This document shows positions 6,056 through 13,704 of a stretch of 64,000 nucleotides of DNA, piece after piece. Source of the DNA: Gluconacetobacter entanii (lineage in GTDB: Bacteria > Pseudomonadota > Alphaproteobacteria > Acetobacterales > Acetobacteraceae); NCBI RefSeq assembly GCF_003206495.1, contig NZ_NKUF01000010.1, positions 29,342-93,341 of the forward strand, read 5' to 3'. The position numbers were made by a program, and so were the translations under genes. The notes below the pieces were generated by a model. The model made no database searches and was not told the origin of the DNA. It saw nothing but the letters and a program-made list of their open reading frames with translations. Each line of letters starts with the position of its first letter. Position 1 is the first letter of the stretch.

Positions 6056-6726
6056 TGCCCCGCCACATCGACATAGCCGGGCAGCAGTTCGGCCACCTGG
6101 TCGCGGTGAAATACGTCGGTAGTTCCATCTGGCGCTGCCGGTGCGAACGCTGTGGGCGCGACGGCCAGCGTCTGTCGCTCGAACTGCGTAATGGCACTGC
6201 GACCCAGTGCAGGCGGTGCGACCTGCTGGATCGGCGGACTGCGCGTAAGCAGCAAGCCCGGCGGAAATCCAGAGCCGCGCGTTCGTCGGGCGTTGCAGGA
6301 GGCGCGGGCATGAGTGCTTTTCTTGATATCTCCGGAAAAACATTCGGCGCCTGGCATGTAATTGGGCGAACAGAGCGCGCATACCGTGAAAACGGCGATA
6401 CACTCTGGGAGTGCATATGCCAGAAATGTGGCGCTGCTGCTTCGTGCGGGTCATATGACCTGCGCAAGGGTAAAACCCGGCAGTGCAATACCTGCCGAAT
6501 TGCTGAAACGGCAGCGCGCAGACACGGGAAACCGTTCGGTATTAACTCCGTACGGAAACGCCAAAATCCTGAAACTGAACATGACCGATTGATGCGGTCC
6601 ATTCGCAATGCCTTGGCTAAGGGGAAAACCCTTACTCCCGATAATTCTGTGCGTCTGCATGGGTTTGCGGAGATCCGGGCATATGATCGCGCTATCGGTC
6701 GCGTTATTGGGCATGAGAGGCACTGA
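6055..6726 (+). CDS. Tandem zinc-ribbon DNA-binding-like protein
   Basis: A 223-aa protein with two related copies of the module found at the N-terminus of AP2/HNH-type phage proteins: DIAGQQFGHLVAVK..CRCERCG..CRRC (residues 5-60) and DISGKTFGAWHVIG..CICQKCG..CNTC (residues 90-150). Each has two cysteine pairs. A strong internal ribosome-binding site (AGGAGG) precedes an in-frame ATG at 6310, so a shorter 138-aa product carrying only the second module is likely. DNA binding is inferred. Confidence 0.75.
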   Translation: MPRHIDIAGQQFGHLVAVKYVGSSIWRCRCERCGRDGQRLSLELRNGTATQCRRCDLLDRRTARKQQARRKSRAARSSGVAGGAGMSAFLDISGKTFGAWHVIGRTERAYRENGDTLWECICQKCGAAASCGSYDLRKGKTRQCNTCRIAETAARRHGKPFGINSVRKRQNPETEHDRLMRSIRNALAKGKTLTPDNSVRLHGFAEIRAYDRAIGRVIGHERH

Positions 6727-6962
6727 TGAAACTCATAAACCTCAAGGATGCCATGTGTGGTCTCGGTCTTTCTCGTAACCGGAATACGGCACGTCGCCTG
6801 ATTTCTACCGGAGCTGTATCGGTGGATGGATACGTTCCAGACCATGCGATTTTCATTGGCCTGGGTGTCCAGATCACGGTCAAGCGCATTGGATCTGGTG
6901 TCGTGTCGCGGGCGATTTTGGATGGCGCGCCCATCGCTGGTGTGGCAGGAGGCATGTACTGA
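6726..6962 (+). CDS. Small S4-like phage protein
   Basis: A 78-aa protein, MKLINLKDAMCGLGLSRNRN. The segment ARRLISTGAVSVDGY resembles the core of S4 RNA-binding domains. The TGATG overlap with the gene before supports the start. Function unknown. Confidence 0.6.
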   Translation: MKLINLKDAMCGLGLSRNRNTARRLISTGAVSVDGYVPDHAIFIGLGVQITVKRIGSGVVSRAILDGAPIAGVAGGMY

Positions 6963-7414
6963 TGTCCAGTGGGGGATACAAGCCGAAGTGGACGCCAGAG
7001 GAAGATGCCGTTCTGATTGCCAACTATCGACTGCCTGAAACGGAATTGCGGAATCTTTTTCCGAGCCGTCAAAGCAGCGGCATCAGACACAGGATCTCTG
7101 CTCTGCGAAAAGTGGGGACGATACCTGCGGGCACCAAGAGAAATAATGCAATAAACTGGGATGAGCAGTTGCCGGTTGTCATCCGCATGCACCGTGCTGG
7201 GCACACCTTCCGCGCGATCGCTGCAATTGTCGGATGCTCGGCTGATGCGATCAGCAATAAAATGCGCATGCGTGCGATATGCGACGATAATCCCAAACCG
7301 ACACGCATCCGGCGATCCTGCCTTCGCTGCACTAAGTCTTTTACCGCTCAGGGCCGCTTTAACCGGCTGTGTGACGACTGCGGAGCGCAGGCGCGCTCGT
7401 GTGCATTCGCCTGA
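6962..7414 (+). CDS. SANT/GcrA-like HTH protein with zinc ribbon
   Basis: A 150-aa protein. The N-terminus WTPEEDAVLIANYRL resembles a Myb/SANT helix. A second helix-turn-helix-like part, GHTFRAIAAIVGCSADAISNKM, resembles GcrA. A C-terminal pair CLRC..CDDC could bind zinc. A transcriptional role is likely by fold only. Its ATG overlaps the preceding TGA. Confidence 0.65.
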   Translation: MSSGGYKPKWTPEEDAVLIANYRLPETELRNLFPSRQSSGIRHRISALRKVGTIPAGTKRNNAINWDEQLPVVIRMHRAGHTFRAIAAIVGCSADAISNKMRMRAICDDNPKPTRIRRSCLRCTKSFTAQGRFNRLCDDCGAQARSCAFA

Positions 7415-7421
7415 CAATGCC

Positions 7422-7598
7422 CTACCGCCCCGCCAGCTCCGCAGCCACGATTGCCGCGAGGAATTGCCGTTCCTCGGTGGTGGCGCCTGGGTTCAGGATG
7501 GCCCAGGTGCGGGCCAGCGTGCGTAGGGTGCGGCTGATGGTGGGTTCCTTCATCCCGATGAACCGCACCTTGTCGTCATATGCGTGGGGTTCCTCCAA
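7422..7598 (-). CDS. Small leftward phage protein, 58 aa
   Basis: Starts with TTG after a strong GGAGG (8-base spacing): MEEPHAYDDKVRFIGMKEPT, ending ATTEERQFLAAIVAAELAGR. It is convergent with the GcrA-like gene and divergent from the gene at 7697. The unusual start codon makes the call moderate. Confidence 0.5.
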   Translation of the reverse strand: MEEPHAYDDKVRFIGMKEPTISRTLRTLARTWAILNPGATTEERQFLAAIVAAELAGR

Positions 7599-7696
7599 TG
7601 CTGTTTCCTCCAGTTCCGTTCATCGCTGTTCGGAAGATGGAGCAGCAATTGTCCGTAAAGAGAGAAAAGTTTTCCGTGAGAGCAGAAAGGGTGGAA

Positions 7697-8095
7697 ATGA
7701 ACACGCCTGAAGCAATCGCGAGCAACATTCAGGCGAAACTTCATGCGATCGCCGGAACATTCGGCGCCCGCGTTGGCCTGAAAGAAGTTTTCAGCCGCCT
7801 GTCACTGCATACCGGCGCATGTGTTCCTGGCTGTCCAGAAAACCTACCGCAAACACATGGTGCGTGCAGAACAGCAGGCCGAGCATCAGGCCGCTATTTA
7901 CCGCGCCCTCAGTCAAGAATGGGACACCCAATGGGGCGATATATCCTCCTGCGACGCGCTACCATCGCCCGATGGCGCGCCAGCCGCGCACTCCGACGCG
8001 CAATCTCCCTGCGTCGATGGGCCGAATACCTGAGCGAGAGGGCTGATCGGCTTGAGCGCCGGGCCGATGAATTGAAGAGGGAGGCTGGGGAGTGA
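7697..8095 (+). pseudogene. Phage gene with probable frameshift near 7815
   Basis: The start is good (GGGTGGAA before ATG; MNTPEAIASNIQAKLHAIAG). The natural continuation VFLAVQKTYRKHMVRAEQQA lies in the +1 frame from about 7818 to a stop at 8033, while the open frame turns into Pro/Cys-rich residues there. From about 7931 the first frame again looks natural: MGRYILLRRATIARWRA, then a basic coiled coil ending DRLERRADELKREAGE. Either one base is gained or lost, or two overlapping genes (7697 to 8033 by frameshift, and 7931-8095) exist. Confidence 0.45.
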
Positions 8096-8301
8096 GCGAA
8101 CAACTCGACCGTATTGATGCCTTCCGTATCCTTCGGGAGAAAATCAAGGAATACGGTAATCAGCGTATTTTTGCGCAGGAAGTAGGGATCACGCCTCAAT
8201 ACCTCAGTGACATGCTGTGTGGGCGCAAACCCTTGTCCGATGCAATTTTGAAATTCATTGGACTACGCCGGAAAGAGTATTTTTTGAGGACTGGGGAATG
8301 A
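8092..8301 (+). CDS. Cro-like HTH protein
   Basis: A 69-aa protein with GTG start. FRILREKIKEYGNQRIFAQE and GITPQYLSDMLCGRKPLSD form a classical Cro/C1-type helix-turn-helix. It is the second small regulator in the rightward operon. It overlaps both neighbours by 4 bases. Confidence 0.8.
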   Translation: MSEQLDRIDAFRILREKIKEYGNQRIFAQEVGITPQYLSDMLCGRKPLSDAILKFIGLRRKEYFLRTGE

Positions 8302-8720
8302 ACACGATCACCTTCACCCTCCCCAAACCTTTCCCGCTGCTCAATCATAGCATTGGGCAGAGCCGGTTTGCGCTGACAGGGATGCGTAGGAAGATGGCGC
8401 GGGCTGTCGCGTGCGCCGCGCTCCACCTACGCCACCCAGAGCCATTCCAGAAAGCGCGTGTCGTGATCGAGCGGTATTCGGCGGGAACGCCTGACAAGGA
8501 TGGCCTGTATGGCGGTGCGAAGTTCCTGGTCGATGCCATGACCACGCCGCGCCTGCTGAACGTCCGTACGCCGGGCGCACGGCAGCGTGTGAAGAACAAG
8601 CGAGGGCTGGGCTTCGTCGTGGATGACGGGCCAGCGCACATGCAGCTTGAGGTGCGCGCCGTGAAGTGTCGGCTGTGTGAGCAGCGGACAGTTGTTACGA
8701 TTACTGAGGTGGTGGCATGA
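8298..8720 (+). CDS. RusA-like Holliday junction resolvase
   Basis: A 140-aa protein. The pattern PLLNHSIGQSRFALTG, then DKDGLYGGAKFLVDAM and GFVVDDGPAHMQLEVRAVK fits the RusA endodeoxyribonuclease family, with acidic residues in the conserved D..K..DA and DD positions. Phage RusA resolves branched DNA during replication and packaging. The ATG overlaps the preceding stop. Confidence 0.75.
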   Translation: MNTITFTLPKPFPLLNHSIGQSRFALTGMRRKMARAVACAALHLRHPEPFQKARVVIERYSAGTPDKDGLYGGAKFLVDAMTTPRLLNVRTPGARQRVKNKRGLGFVVDDGPAHMQLEVRAVKCRLCEQRTVVTITEVVA

Positions 8721-8971
8721 GTTATATTTCTGTCGCTGATTTCTGCTTTAGGCATGACGTAAGTGTCGCGGCGATGTGCCACCACATTGTCAGTAAGCAA
8801 TATGCGGTAGTGCATCATGCGGACATGACGCTCCGGGAGTTCAGGCGCACATTTTTCTGCCTGCCCGGATCTGAGCAATATGCCCGCTTTCCTGAAAAAA
8901 TCTACGATTTATGCCTGACCCAAGCGGGCTGCGAGCGGCTTCGTAGTGATATTGCGATGGATCTTTCATGA
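8717..8971 (+). CDS. Phage protein, unknown function
   Basis: An 84-aa protein, MSYISVADFCFRHDVSVAAM, rich in His and Cys. Both ends overlap neighbours by 4 bases. No domain recognised. Confidence 0.6.
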   Translation: MSYISVADFCFRHDVSVAAMCHHIVSKQYAVVHHADMTLREFRRTFFCLPGSEQYARFPEKIYDLCLTQAGCERLRSDIAMDLS

Positions 8972-9132
8972 CCGATTTACCAGAGCCCCTCACGCCAGAA
9001 GATTGCGACACGCGCAACATCCCAATGCCAGTCGAACTGCTTCGCGCGCTGGCGGCAGATGCGGGGATAGATCCTGACTGGGCCATTCAGTTCGCGATTG
9101 AAAATGGCATGGCTATAGGAGGGCTGAACTGA
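8968..9132 (+). CDS. Small phage protein, 54 aa
   Basis: MTDLPEPLTPEDCDTRNIPM and on, acidic and helical. It fits exactly between two genes with an ATGA overlap at its start and a TGATG overlap at its end. Unknown function. Confidence 0.6.
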   Translation: MTDLPEPLTPEDCDTRNIPMPVELLRALAADAGIDPDWAIQFAIENGMAIGGLN

Positions 9133-10085
9133 TGGCCCGGATCAGAAGTGTGCATCCAACTCTATGGACGGATGAAAGTTTCGTGTCTGTTTCGCCGTTG
9201 GCGCGACTGTTTTTGATCGGCCTCTGGAATGAGGCAGATGACAACGGTATTTTTCAATGGAAGCCGCTTACGCTCAAAATGCGGCTTCTTCCCGCCGATG
9301 GCGTCGATGCAACTTCCCTTCTGGAAGAATTGGAAGGGACGGGAGCGATTATGCGCTATGAGGCTGACGGAAAAGCATTTGGAGCCGTCAAGAATTTCCG
9401 TAAATTCCAGCGTCCTGAGCGCCCCAAACCTGTGCATGCTATCACGCCAGAAGTCGAGAAATTCGTTGCTCTGGATGCGAAGTCGCACACATGCAGCAAG
9501 AAAAACCCCGGCTCTGTCGGTGATAAGACTGTGAGGAGACACAAACCTATCGGCGAACGGGTGGCATCCGAGCAACAGTCATTCGATGCTCAAACACCGA
9601 ATGAACACCGACAAAACATCGAAACACATGGGCCGATGGAAAGGTGTAAGGATATATCTTCACTACGTTCAGATATTACCCTCACTTCGTTCGGGACACC
9701 GGCTGCGCCGTCGTCGCCTGACGAAGATACTCCAGCGCCAACGCCGGTTGCCCCCGAAGCGAAACCACCCACGCCCCCCGACCAGCGATCGGTGCTGTTC
9801 GGCATCGGGTCGCAGATCGTGTGTTCGATGACGGGAAAGCCCCCACGGGCCACGAAGTCGCTGATCGGGAAGTGGCTGCGGGATGTGCGCGACGACTGCG
9901 CGGTGCTCAACGGGATCATCCAGGAGTCGGCTGATACGCGGCCCGCTGACCCGATTGCGTGGATCACCGCGGCTGTGAAGGCGCGTGGCAGCGGACGAAC
10001 TGCGGACCGGACACGAAGATGGGCGCTGGATGGCGTGGACCTCGATGCGTCGGCTGAGGAAGGCTGGAAGGAAATGGGCCTGTGA
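9132..10085 (+). CDS. Phage replication initiator-like protein
   Basis: A 317-aa protein. The N-terminus MARIRSVHPTLWTDESFVSV, SPLARLFLIGLWNEADDNGI and KMRLLPADGVD matches a phage replication family with a winged-helix N-domain. A low-complexity Pro/Ala linker (residues 190-235) separates a C-terminal domain (IGKWLRDVRDDCAVLNGIIQ, ADPIAWITAAVKARG) typical of replisome organisers. It probably marks the origin or loads the helicase together with the next gene. Confidence 0.75.
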   Translation: MARIRSVHPTLWTDESFVSVSPLARLFLIGLWNEADDNGIFQWKPLTLKMRLLPADGVDATSLLEELEGTGAIMRYEADGKAFGAVKNFRKFQRPERPKPVHAITPEVEKFVALDAKSHTCSKKNPGSVGDKTVRRHKPIGERVASEQQSFDAQTPNEHRQNIETHGPMERCKDISSLRSDITLTSFGTPAAPSSPDEDTPAPTPVAPEAKPPTPPDQRSVLFGIGSQIVCSMTGKPPRATKSLIGKWLRDVRDDCAVLNGIIQESADTRPADPIAWITAAVKARGSGRTADRTRRWALDGVDLDASAEEGWKEMGL

Positions 10086-10792
10086 ACGAGATTTCAGATA
10101 TCCGCGCCACGCAGAACCCGGAACTGGCGCACGCCATCTCCGCGTGGCTCAACCGCCTGTCGTGCCTGGTGCGCAGGAACGGCGAGGACGGAACCGACGA
10201 ACAGATCGCGCTCTACGCCGAAATGCTGATCCGCAGCTTTCCGAAGCCAGCGTTTTCGACCGATGCGATGCACTACGTCGCGGACAACTGCGAGTGGTGG
10301 CCGCCGTTTGCCACGATGCGCAAGCTTCTGTCCGAGCACTGGGAGGCAGCCAAGCTGCGGCGCATGGACGGGCGGGCGCGCCAGATCGCAGGGCCATCGC
10401 ACGGCGATCGGCAGGAACTGACCGGCATGGACCGGGAATGGCGTCGCTACTACGACCGGAGCTCCATGACCAACTGGATCGGGGAAGGCGAGCACAGCGT
10501 CGATCCCCGCGATGCGCAAAGCCGCAAAGCGCGGACGTTGCAGCTCATCCGCGAACAGTCCCCGCTGGCGTTCGAGGATATCACCGGGCGGAAAGCGCGG
10601 CCGGACGTGGACAATGCGGCGTGGGCCGATCCCGCCGTTGTTCGCCGGTCGGTGCGTGAGGTGCAGGCCAGTCCGATGGCGGCGTCGTTCGCTGGGATGC
10701 TATCGGCGGCTGTCACGCGCTTCGCCACCCAGAACCTGCCTATCGTCGAGGAGTTTTTCCCGAAATCAGGCACGTCAGAGGTGCGGAAATGA
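10082..10792 (+). CDS. Phage replication-associated protein
   Basis: A 236-aa protein with GTG start overlapping the gene before. The first 110 residues (ELAHAISAWLNRLSCLVRR, IALYAEMLIRSFPKPAFSTD, NCEWWPPFATMRKLLSEHWE) resemble phage helicase-loader or replisome partner proteins. No ATPase motif is visible. The function is inferred mainly from position. Confidence 0.55.
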   Translation: MNEISDIRATQNPELAHAISAWLNRLSCLVRRNGEDGTDEQIALYAEMLIRSFPKPAFSTDAMHYVADNCEWWPPFATMRKLLSEHWEAAKLRRMDGRARQIAGPSHGDRQELTGMDREWRRYYDRSSMTNWIGEGEHSVDPRDAQSRKARTLQLIREQSPLAFEDITGRKARPDVDNAAWADPAVVRRSVREVQASPMAASFAGMLSAAVTRFATQNLPIVEEFFPKSGTSEVRK

Positions 10793-10920
10793 GTACCAAT
10801 CAACTCGCGATGGAGGCGGACATGAATGTTGGCTTCGACGCGCCGTCCGCGATCTGCGGCGGAATGGTAGCCACAACATGCCGCTCAGGCCGTCGAGGTT
10901 TGCGCAGGAGGGCGACGTAA
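10789..10920 (+). CDS. Small phage ORF, 43 aa
   Basis: MSTNQLAMEADMNVGFDAPS, ending in an Arg-rich tail. It overlaps the preceding stop (ATGA) and the following gene by 43 bases. Supported only by the packing of the operon. Confidence 0.4.
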   Translation: MSTNQLAMEADMNVGFDAPSAICGGMVATTCRSGRRGLRRRAT

Positions 10921-11246
10921 CGTGTTGGACGAGGATTTTGACCGTGATGGGCGGTAAGGTCGCTGTGCGGGCGAATATGACGCGGACACCGCATCCGGGG
11001 AAGACGAAAGCGCAGCGTCCGGTGCTGGACGAGATTGGGTGCGGGAACAATTCTCCATCCGCTTCATCCGCGACGATCAAGGCTTTGCTGGAAAGTGGAT
11101 TGATCAGGCCATGTGGGGAAAGGTTGGTTGGTGTAGGCGCATTCCGTGTGCGTATCCCGGAGTTCGAAATGACCATTCCCGCGCACATGCAATGGTGTCA
11201 GCACCAGGCGGAGCAGTTCGACGGTGAAGTGGGGGAATTGCCATGA
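10878..11246 (+). CDS. Phage protein, unknown function
   Basis: A 122-aa protein, MPLRPSRFAQEGDVTCWTRI, with ATIKALLESGLIRPCGERL and a C-terminal VRIPEFEMTIPAHM. No family recognised. Its start inside the previous ORF is chosen as the first ATG past the replication gene. Confidence 0.5.
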   Translation: MPLRPSRFAQEGDVTCWTRILTVMGGKVAVRANMTRTPHPGKTKAQRPVLDEIGCGNNSPSASSATIKALLESGLIRPCGERLVGVGAFRVRIPEFEMTIPAHMQWCQHQAEQFDGEVGELP

Positions 11247-11470
11247 CCTACCGCGCCCAACGTCCCCACGACTGCGAGGGGCACGCACCGTTCGCGCGGC
11301 GATCCGTGGCCGTCAGGCAGGCCCGCAAGATGCGCGCGCAAGACATCCGCGTGGACGTGTTCGGGTGTTCGTTTTGCGGGCACTGGCACGTCGGTGGCGT
11401 GGCGTTTAGAAAGAAGGAAGGCCGGCCAGAACCGCGCGCCGTGCAGATTGGATTCGGAGGGTTGGGGTGA
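11243..11470 (+). CDS. Small zinc-finger-like phage protein
   Basis: A 75-aa protein. A Cys/His pair near the N-terminus (HDCEGHAPF) and FGCSFCGHWHVGG further on form a likely zinc site of the kind seen in small phage regulators. The ATG overlaps the stop before it (ATGA). Confidence 0.6.
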   Translation: MTYRAQRPHDCEGHAPFARRSVAVRQARKMRAQDIRVDVFGCSFCGHWHVGGVAFRKKEGRPEPRAVQIGFGGLG

Positions 11471-11577
11471 TGAACGAATGGCAGGCCATCGCGTCGATTG
11501 GTGAGAACGTTTCTGGCGCAATCGGCGCTATCGGGGTCGCGTGGGCCATCGCTTGGTTTCTGGTGAAAATGCAATGA
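11470..11577 (+). CDS. 35-aa membrane peptide
   Basis: MNEWQAIASIGENVSGAIGA followed by a hydrophobic helix (IGVAWAIAWFLV). Overlaps the stop of the zinc-finger gene (TGATG) and the next ATG. Confidence 0.5.
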   Translation: MNEWQAIASIGENVSGAIGAIGVAWAIAWFLVKMQ

Positions 11578-11696
11578 TCCGCTTCCTGAAACGCCGCGTG
11601 TGGCCGTGGTCGGAAATTGAGAGGCTTAAGCGGGATCGGGATGCTTGGCGCAAGCAGGCGAGGTTTTATGAGCGAGCCATCGATGCATTACTGTAA
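11574..11696 (+). CDS. Small basic coiled-coil protein, 40 aa
   Basis: MIRFLKRRVWPWSEIERLKR, then a charged helix (DRDAWRKQARFYERAIDALL). It overlaps the small genes on both sides. Confidence 0.5.
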   Translation: MIRFLKRRVWPWSEIERLKRDRDAWRKQARFYERAIDALL

Positions 11697-11802
11697 ATTG
11701 ACTGACGCCCTCGTAATAGCCGCCATCTGGACCCTGTTCATTCTCGTGCTTGCGCCAGTCTCCGCCGTCGCTTGGGGCGTTGTCTGGTGGTATGGGGAAT
11801 GA
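11668..11802 (+). CDS. 44-aa membrane peptide
   Basis: MSEPSMHYCKLTDALVIAAI leads into one long hydrophobic stretch (residues 13-40). It overlaps the gene before by 29 bases and the methyltransferase start by 4. Confidence 0.5.
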   Translation: MSEPSMHYCKLTDALVIAAIWTLFILVLAPVSAVAWGVVWWYGE

Positions 11803-12368
11803 GGGCGTCAGGATATGAACGCAATGCGGCAGACTGGTATGTCGAACCCGCGTGGGCAGTTGATGCGCTGCTCTCTGTCGAGCGGCGCTTCATTGGGGGC
11901 GTGATGGACCCGTGCTGTGGTGGGGGAAACGTCCCTAGGCAGTTGGCAAGTCTCGGATGCAAGACCTTTGCGGCTGATGTGGTTGATCGTGGCACATGGC
12001 CGGTGGAGGTGGTTGATGATTTTCGGGTCACGATCCCCATGATCGGACCTGACAGCATCGTCAGCAATCCCCCCTACGGCGATGCGCGGGAGTTTATTGA
12101 CTGCGCGCTTGCTCACACATCGGATCGCGTCTGCGTGCTGTTACGTCTGGCGTTTCTGGAGGGCATAGCGCGGCGCGATTGGTTCGCTACAGTACCGCTG
12201 GCGCGCGTGTGGGTTTCGTCTCGTCGCATGTCGATGCCGCCGGGCGATTCAGATATTCCCGCCAAGGGTGGCGCTATTGCCTACGCATGGTTTGTGTTTG
12301 AGCACGGATGGAAAGGTGCGCCTGTGATTGGTTTTCTGCCGGATGTGAAGGCGAAGGACGAAGAATGA
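11799..12368 (+). CDS. Phage DNA methyltransferase-like protein
   Basis: A 189-aa protein with the AdoMet motif MDPCCGGGNVPRQLASLG (residues 36-53) and the catalytic tetrapeptide region SNPPYGDAREF (around residue 89), typical of N6-adenine methyltransferases. It lacks a large recognition domain, as phage orphan enzymes often do. Its target is unknown. It may protect phage DNA against host restriction. Confidence 0.75.
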   Translation: MRASGYERNAADWYVEPAWAVDALLSVERRFIGGVMDPCCGGGNVPRQLASLGCKTFAADVVDRGTWPVEVVDDFRVTIPMIGPDSIVSNPPYGDAREFIDCALAHTSDRVCVLLRLAFLEGIARRDWFATVPLARVWVSSRRMSMPPGDSDIPAKGGAIAYAWFVFEHGWKGAPVIGFLPDVKAKDEE

Positions 12369-12886
12369 CCCAGACCATCACCAAAGAGGTCCAGCGCACC
12401 CTCGACACCGTCGTCACGCCAGAACGCCAGCGCCGGTCGGAGTGGGTGACAAAGGGGGGCGTGCCGCGTGTGCGCACGACCGTGCAGGCGTTGCTCAACG
12501 CTGGCGATATCGACCAGGGCGCGGCTGATGCGGCAGAGCGGTGGTATCGGGATTTCGTATTCGGTCACTACGGCTACGTCGAGTTCGCGCCTGACCACGA
12601 GAACGACACCTGCACTCGGCACGACAGTGTGTCGTGGCAGGTCGTCCGTGCAAAAGCTGTGGGACGTATCGCCGACGTGCGGGATGCGCTCGGTATGTGC
12701 GCACATCATCGCCTGCGCCTCATGCTGGTCGAGGAAAAATCGTTCTCCGCGATGGGGCCTGCGCTCTACCCACGCCTGTCTCCAAGCGTATCTCGTGGCC
12801 GCGTATCCGCTCAGTGCGCCCTGATACTGGAGCAGTTGGCGGATTTTTATGAGAAAGTGCGCACGCGGCGGAAAGAAATTACTTGA
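12365..12886 (+). CDS. Phage protein, possible DUF6456-type HTH
   Basis: A 173-aa protein. The C-terminal part (AVGRIADVRDALGMCAHHRL, RVSAQCALILEQLADFYE) resembles the helical DUF6456 domain found in phage and alphaproteobacterial regulators. Being the last sizeable gene before the terminase, it could act as a late-gene activator; that is inference from position. Confidence 0.5.
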   Translation: MTQTITKEVQRTLDTVVTPERQRRSEWVTKGGVPRVRTTVQALLNAGDIDQGAADAAERWYRDFVFGHYGYVEFAPDHENDTCTRHDSVSWQVVRAKAVGRIADVRDALGMCAHHRLRLMLVEEKSFSAMGPALYPRLSPSVSRGRVSAQCALILEQLADFYEKVRTRRKEIT

Positions 12887-13089
12887 ATGTTGCAGGCAGA
12901 TATGCCACGGATATAACCACGATAGAACAACTGTGTCAGCCGCCATTCCAGGAGGTTTTTTCGTATGCGGCCATCACTGGTCCATGGTTCGGGCGGCTGA
13001 TCATCTTCCGGCTGTGGCACGCAGTCGATAACCCCGCTCTCCCTAACCGATCGGTGCCTGTGGACGCGATGTCCGGCCGGCGTGGGTAA
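12883..13089 (+). CDS. Possible small phage ORF before terminase
   Basis: A 68-aa reading with TTG start overlapping the preceding TGA. It contains YATDITTIEQLCQPPFQEV and a hydrophobic segment (WFGRLIIFRLWHAV). The weak start and lack of family resemblance keep confidence low. Confidence 0.35.
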   Translation: MNVAGRYATDITTIEQLCQPPFQEVFSYAAITGPWFGRLIIFRLWHAVDNPALPNRSVPVDAMSGRRG

Positions 13090-13155
13090 ATCCTGTCAGC
13101 CCGCAAGACGAAGGGGATAAGACGGGGAGTGCTTTTGAAATGACAAAGGCCCGAT

Positions 13156-13704
13156 ATGGCGCACCTGACGCCAAAGCAGCGCCGGTTCGTGGAAGAATAC
13201 CTGTCGAACGGTGAAAATGTTGTTGCGGCCTACCGTGCTGCCTACAGCGCAAATGCCAATGAAAAAACAGCATGGACCAATGGTTCCCGGACTTTAAAAA
13301 ACACGCGAGTTGTACAGATTATCGAGCGGGCTCGGAAACGTGCCGCCGTGCGAATGGACAAGGTTGTGGAACGATACGCCATCACAAAAGAAAACGTGCT
13401 GCGTGAAATGGCGCGCATCGGGTTTTCGTATGTGACAGAGGTTGTTTCCGTCAATGGCAAAGGCGTTGCAGTTCGACGGACGGCCTATCTATCCGAGTAT
13501 ACGCGCCGCGCCATTTCCGAGATATCCGAAACGGTGGGTGAGGGCGGGAAAACCATAAAGGTCAAACTGCACAGCAAGATTCAGGCGCTTGGGCATCTGG
13601 CGCGGCACCTTGGCTTGGATAGGCCGGAACCGCAGGACGATGACGCTCTTGACCAGATGGCAAACGACCCGGATCCGGACCAGATAGATCGTGGCGAGGC
13701 TTAG
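13156..13704 (+). CDS. Terminase small subunit
   Basis: A 182-aa protein. MAHLTPKQRRFVEEYLSNGE and NVVAAYRAAYSANANEKTAW are the hallmark of the Terminase_2 family: a helix-turn-helix that recognises the packaging site. It overlaps the large subunit by 14 bases. Confidence 0.92.
   Translation: MAHLTPKQRRFVEEYLSNGENVVAAYRAAYSANANEKTAWTNGSRTLKNTRVVQIIERARKRAAVRMDKVVERYAITKENVLREMARIGFSYVTEVVSVNGKGVAVRRTAYLSEYTRRAISEISETVGEGGKTIKVKLHSKIQALGHLARHLGLDRPEPQDDDALDQMANDPDPDQIDRGEA

Noticed and set aside
5643..6845. 400-aa leftward ORF
   Set aside because: Only its last 84 residues look natural; the rest lies antisense to the zinc-ribbon genes.
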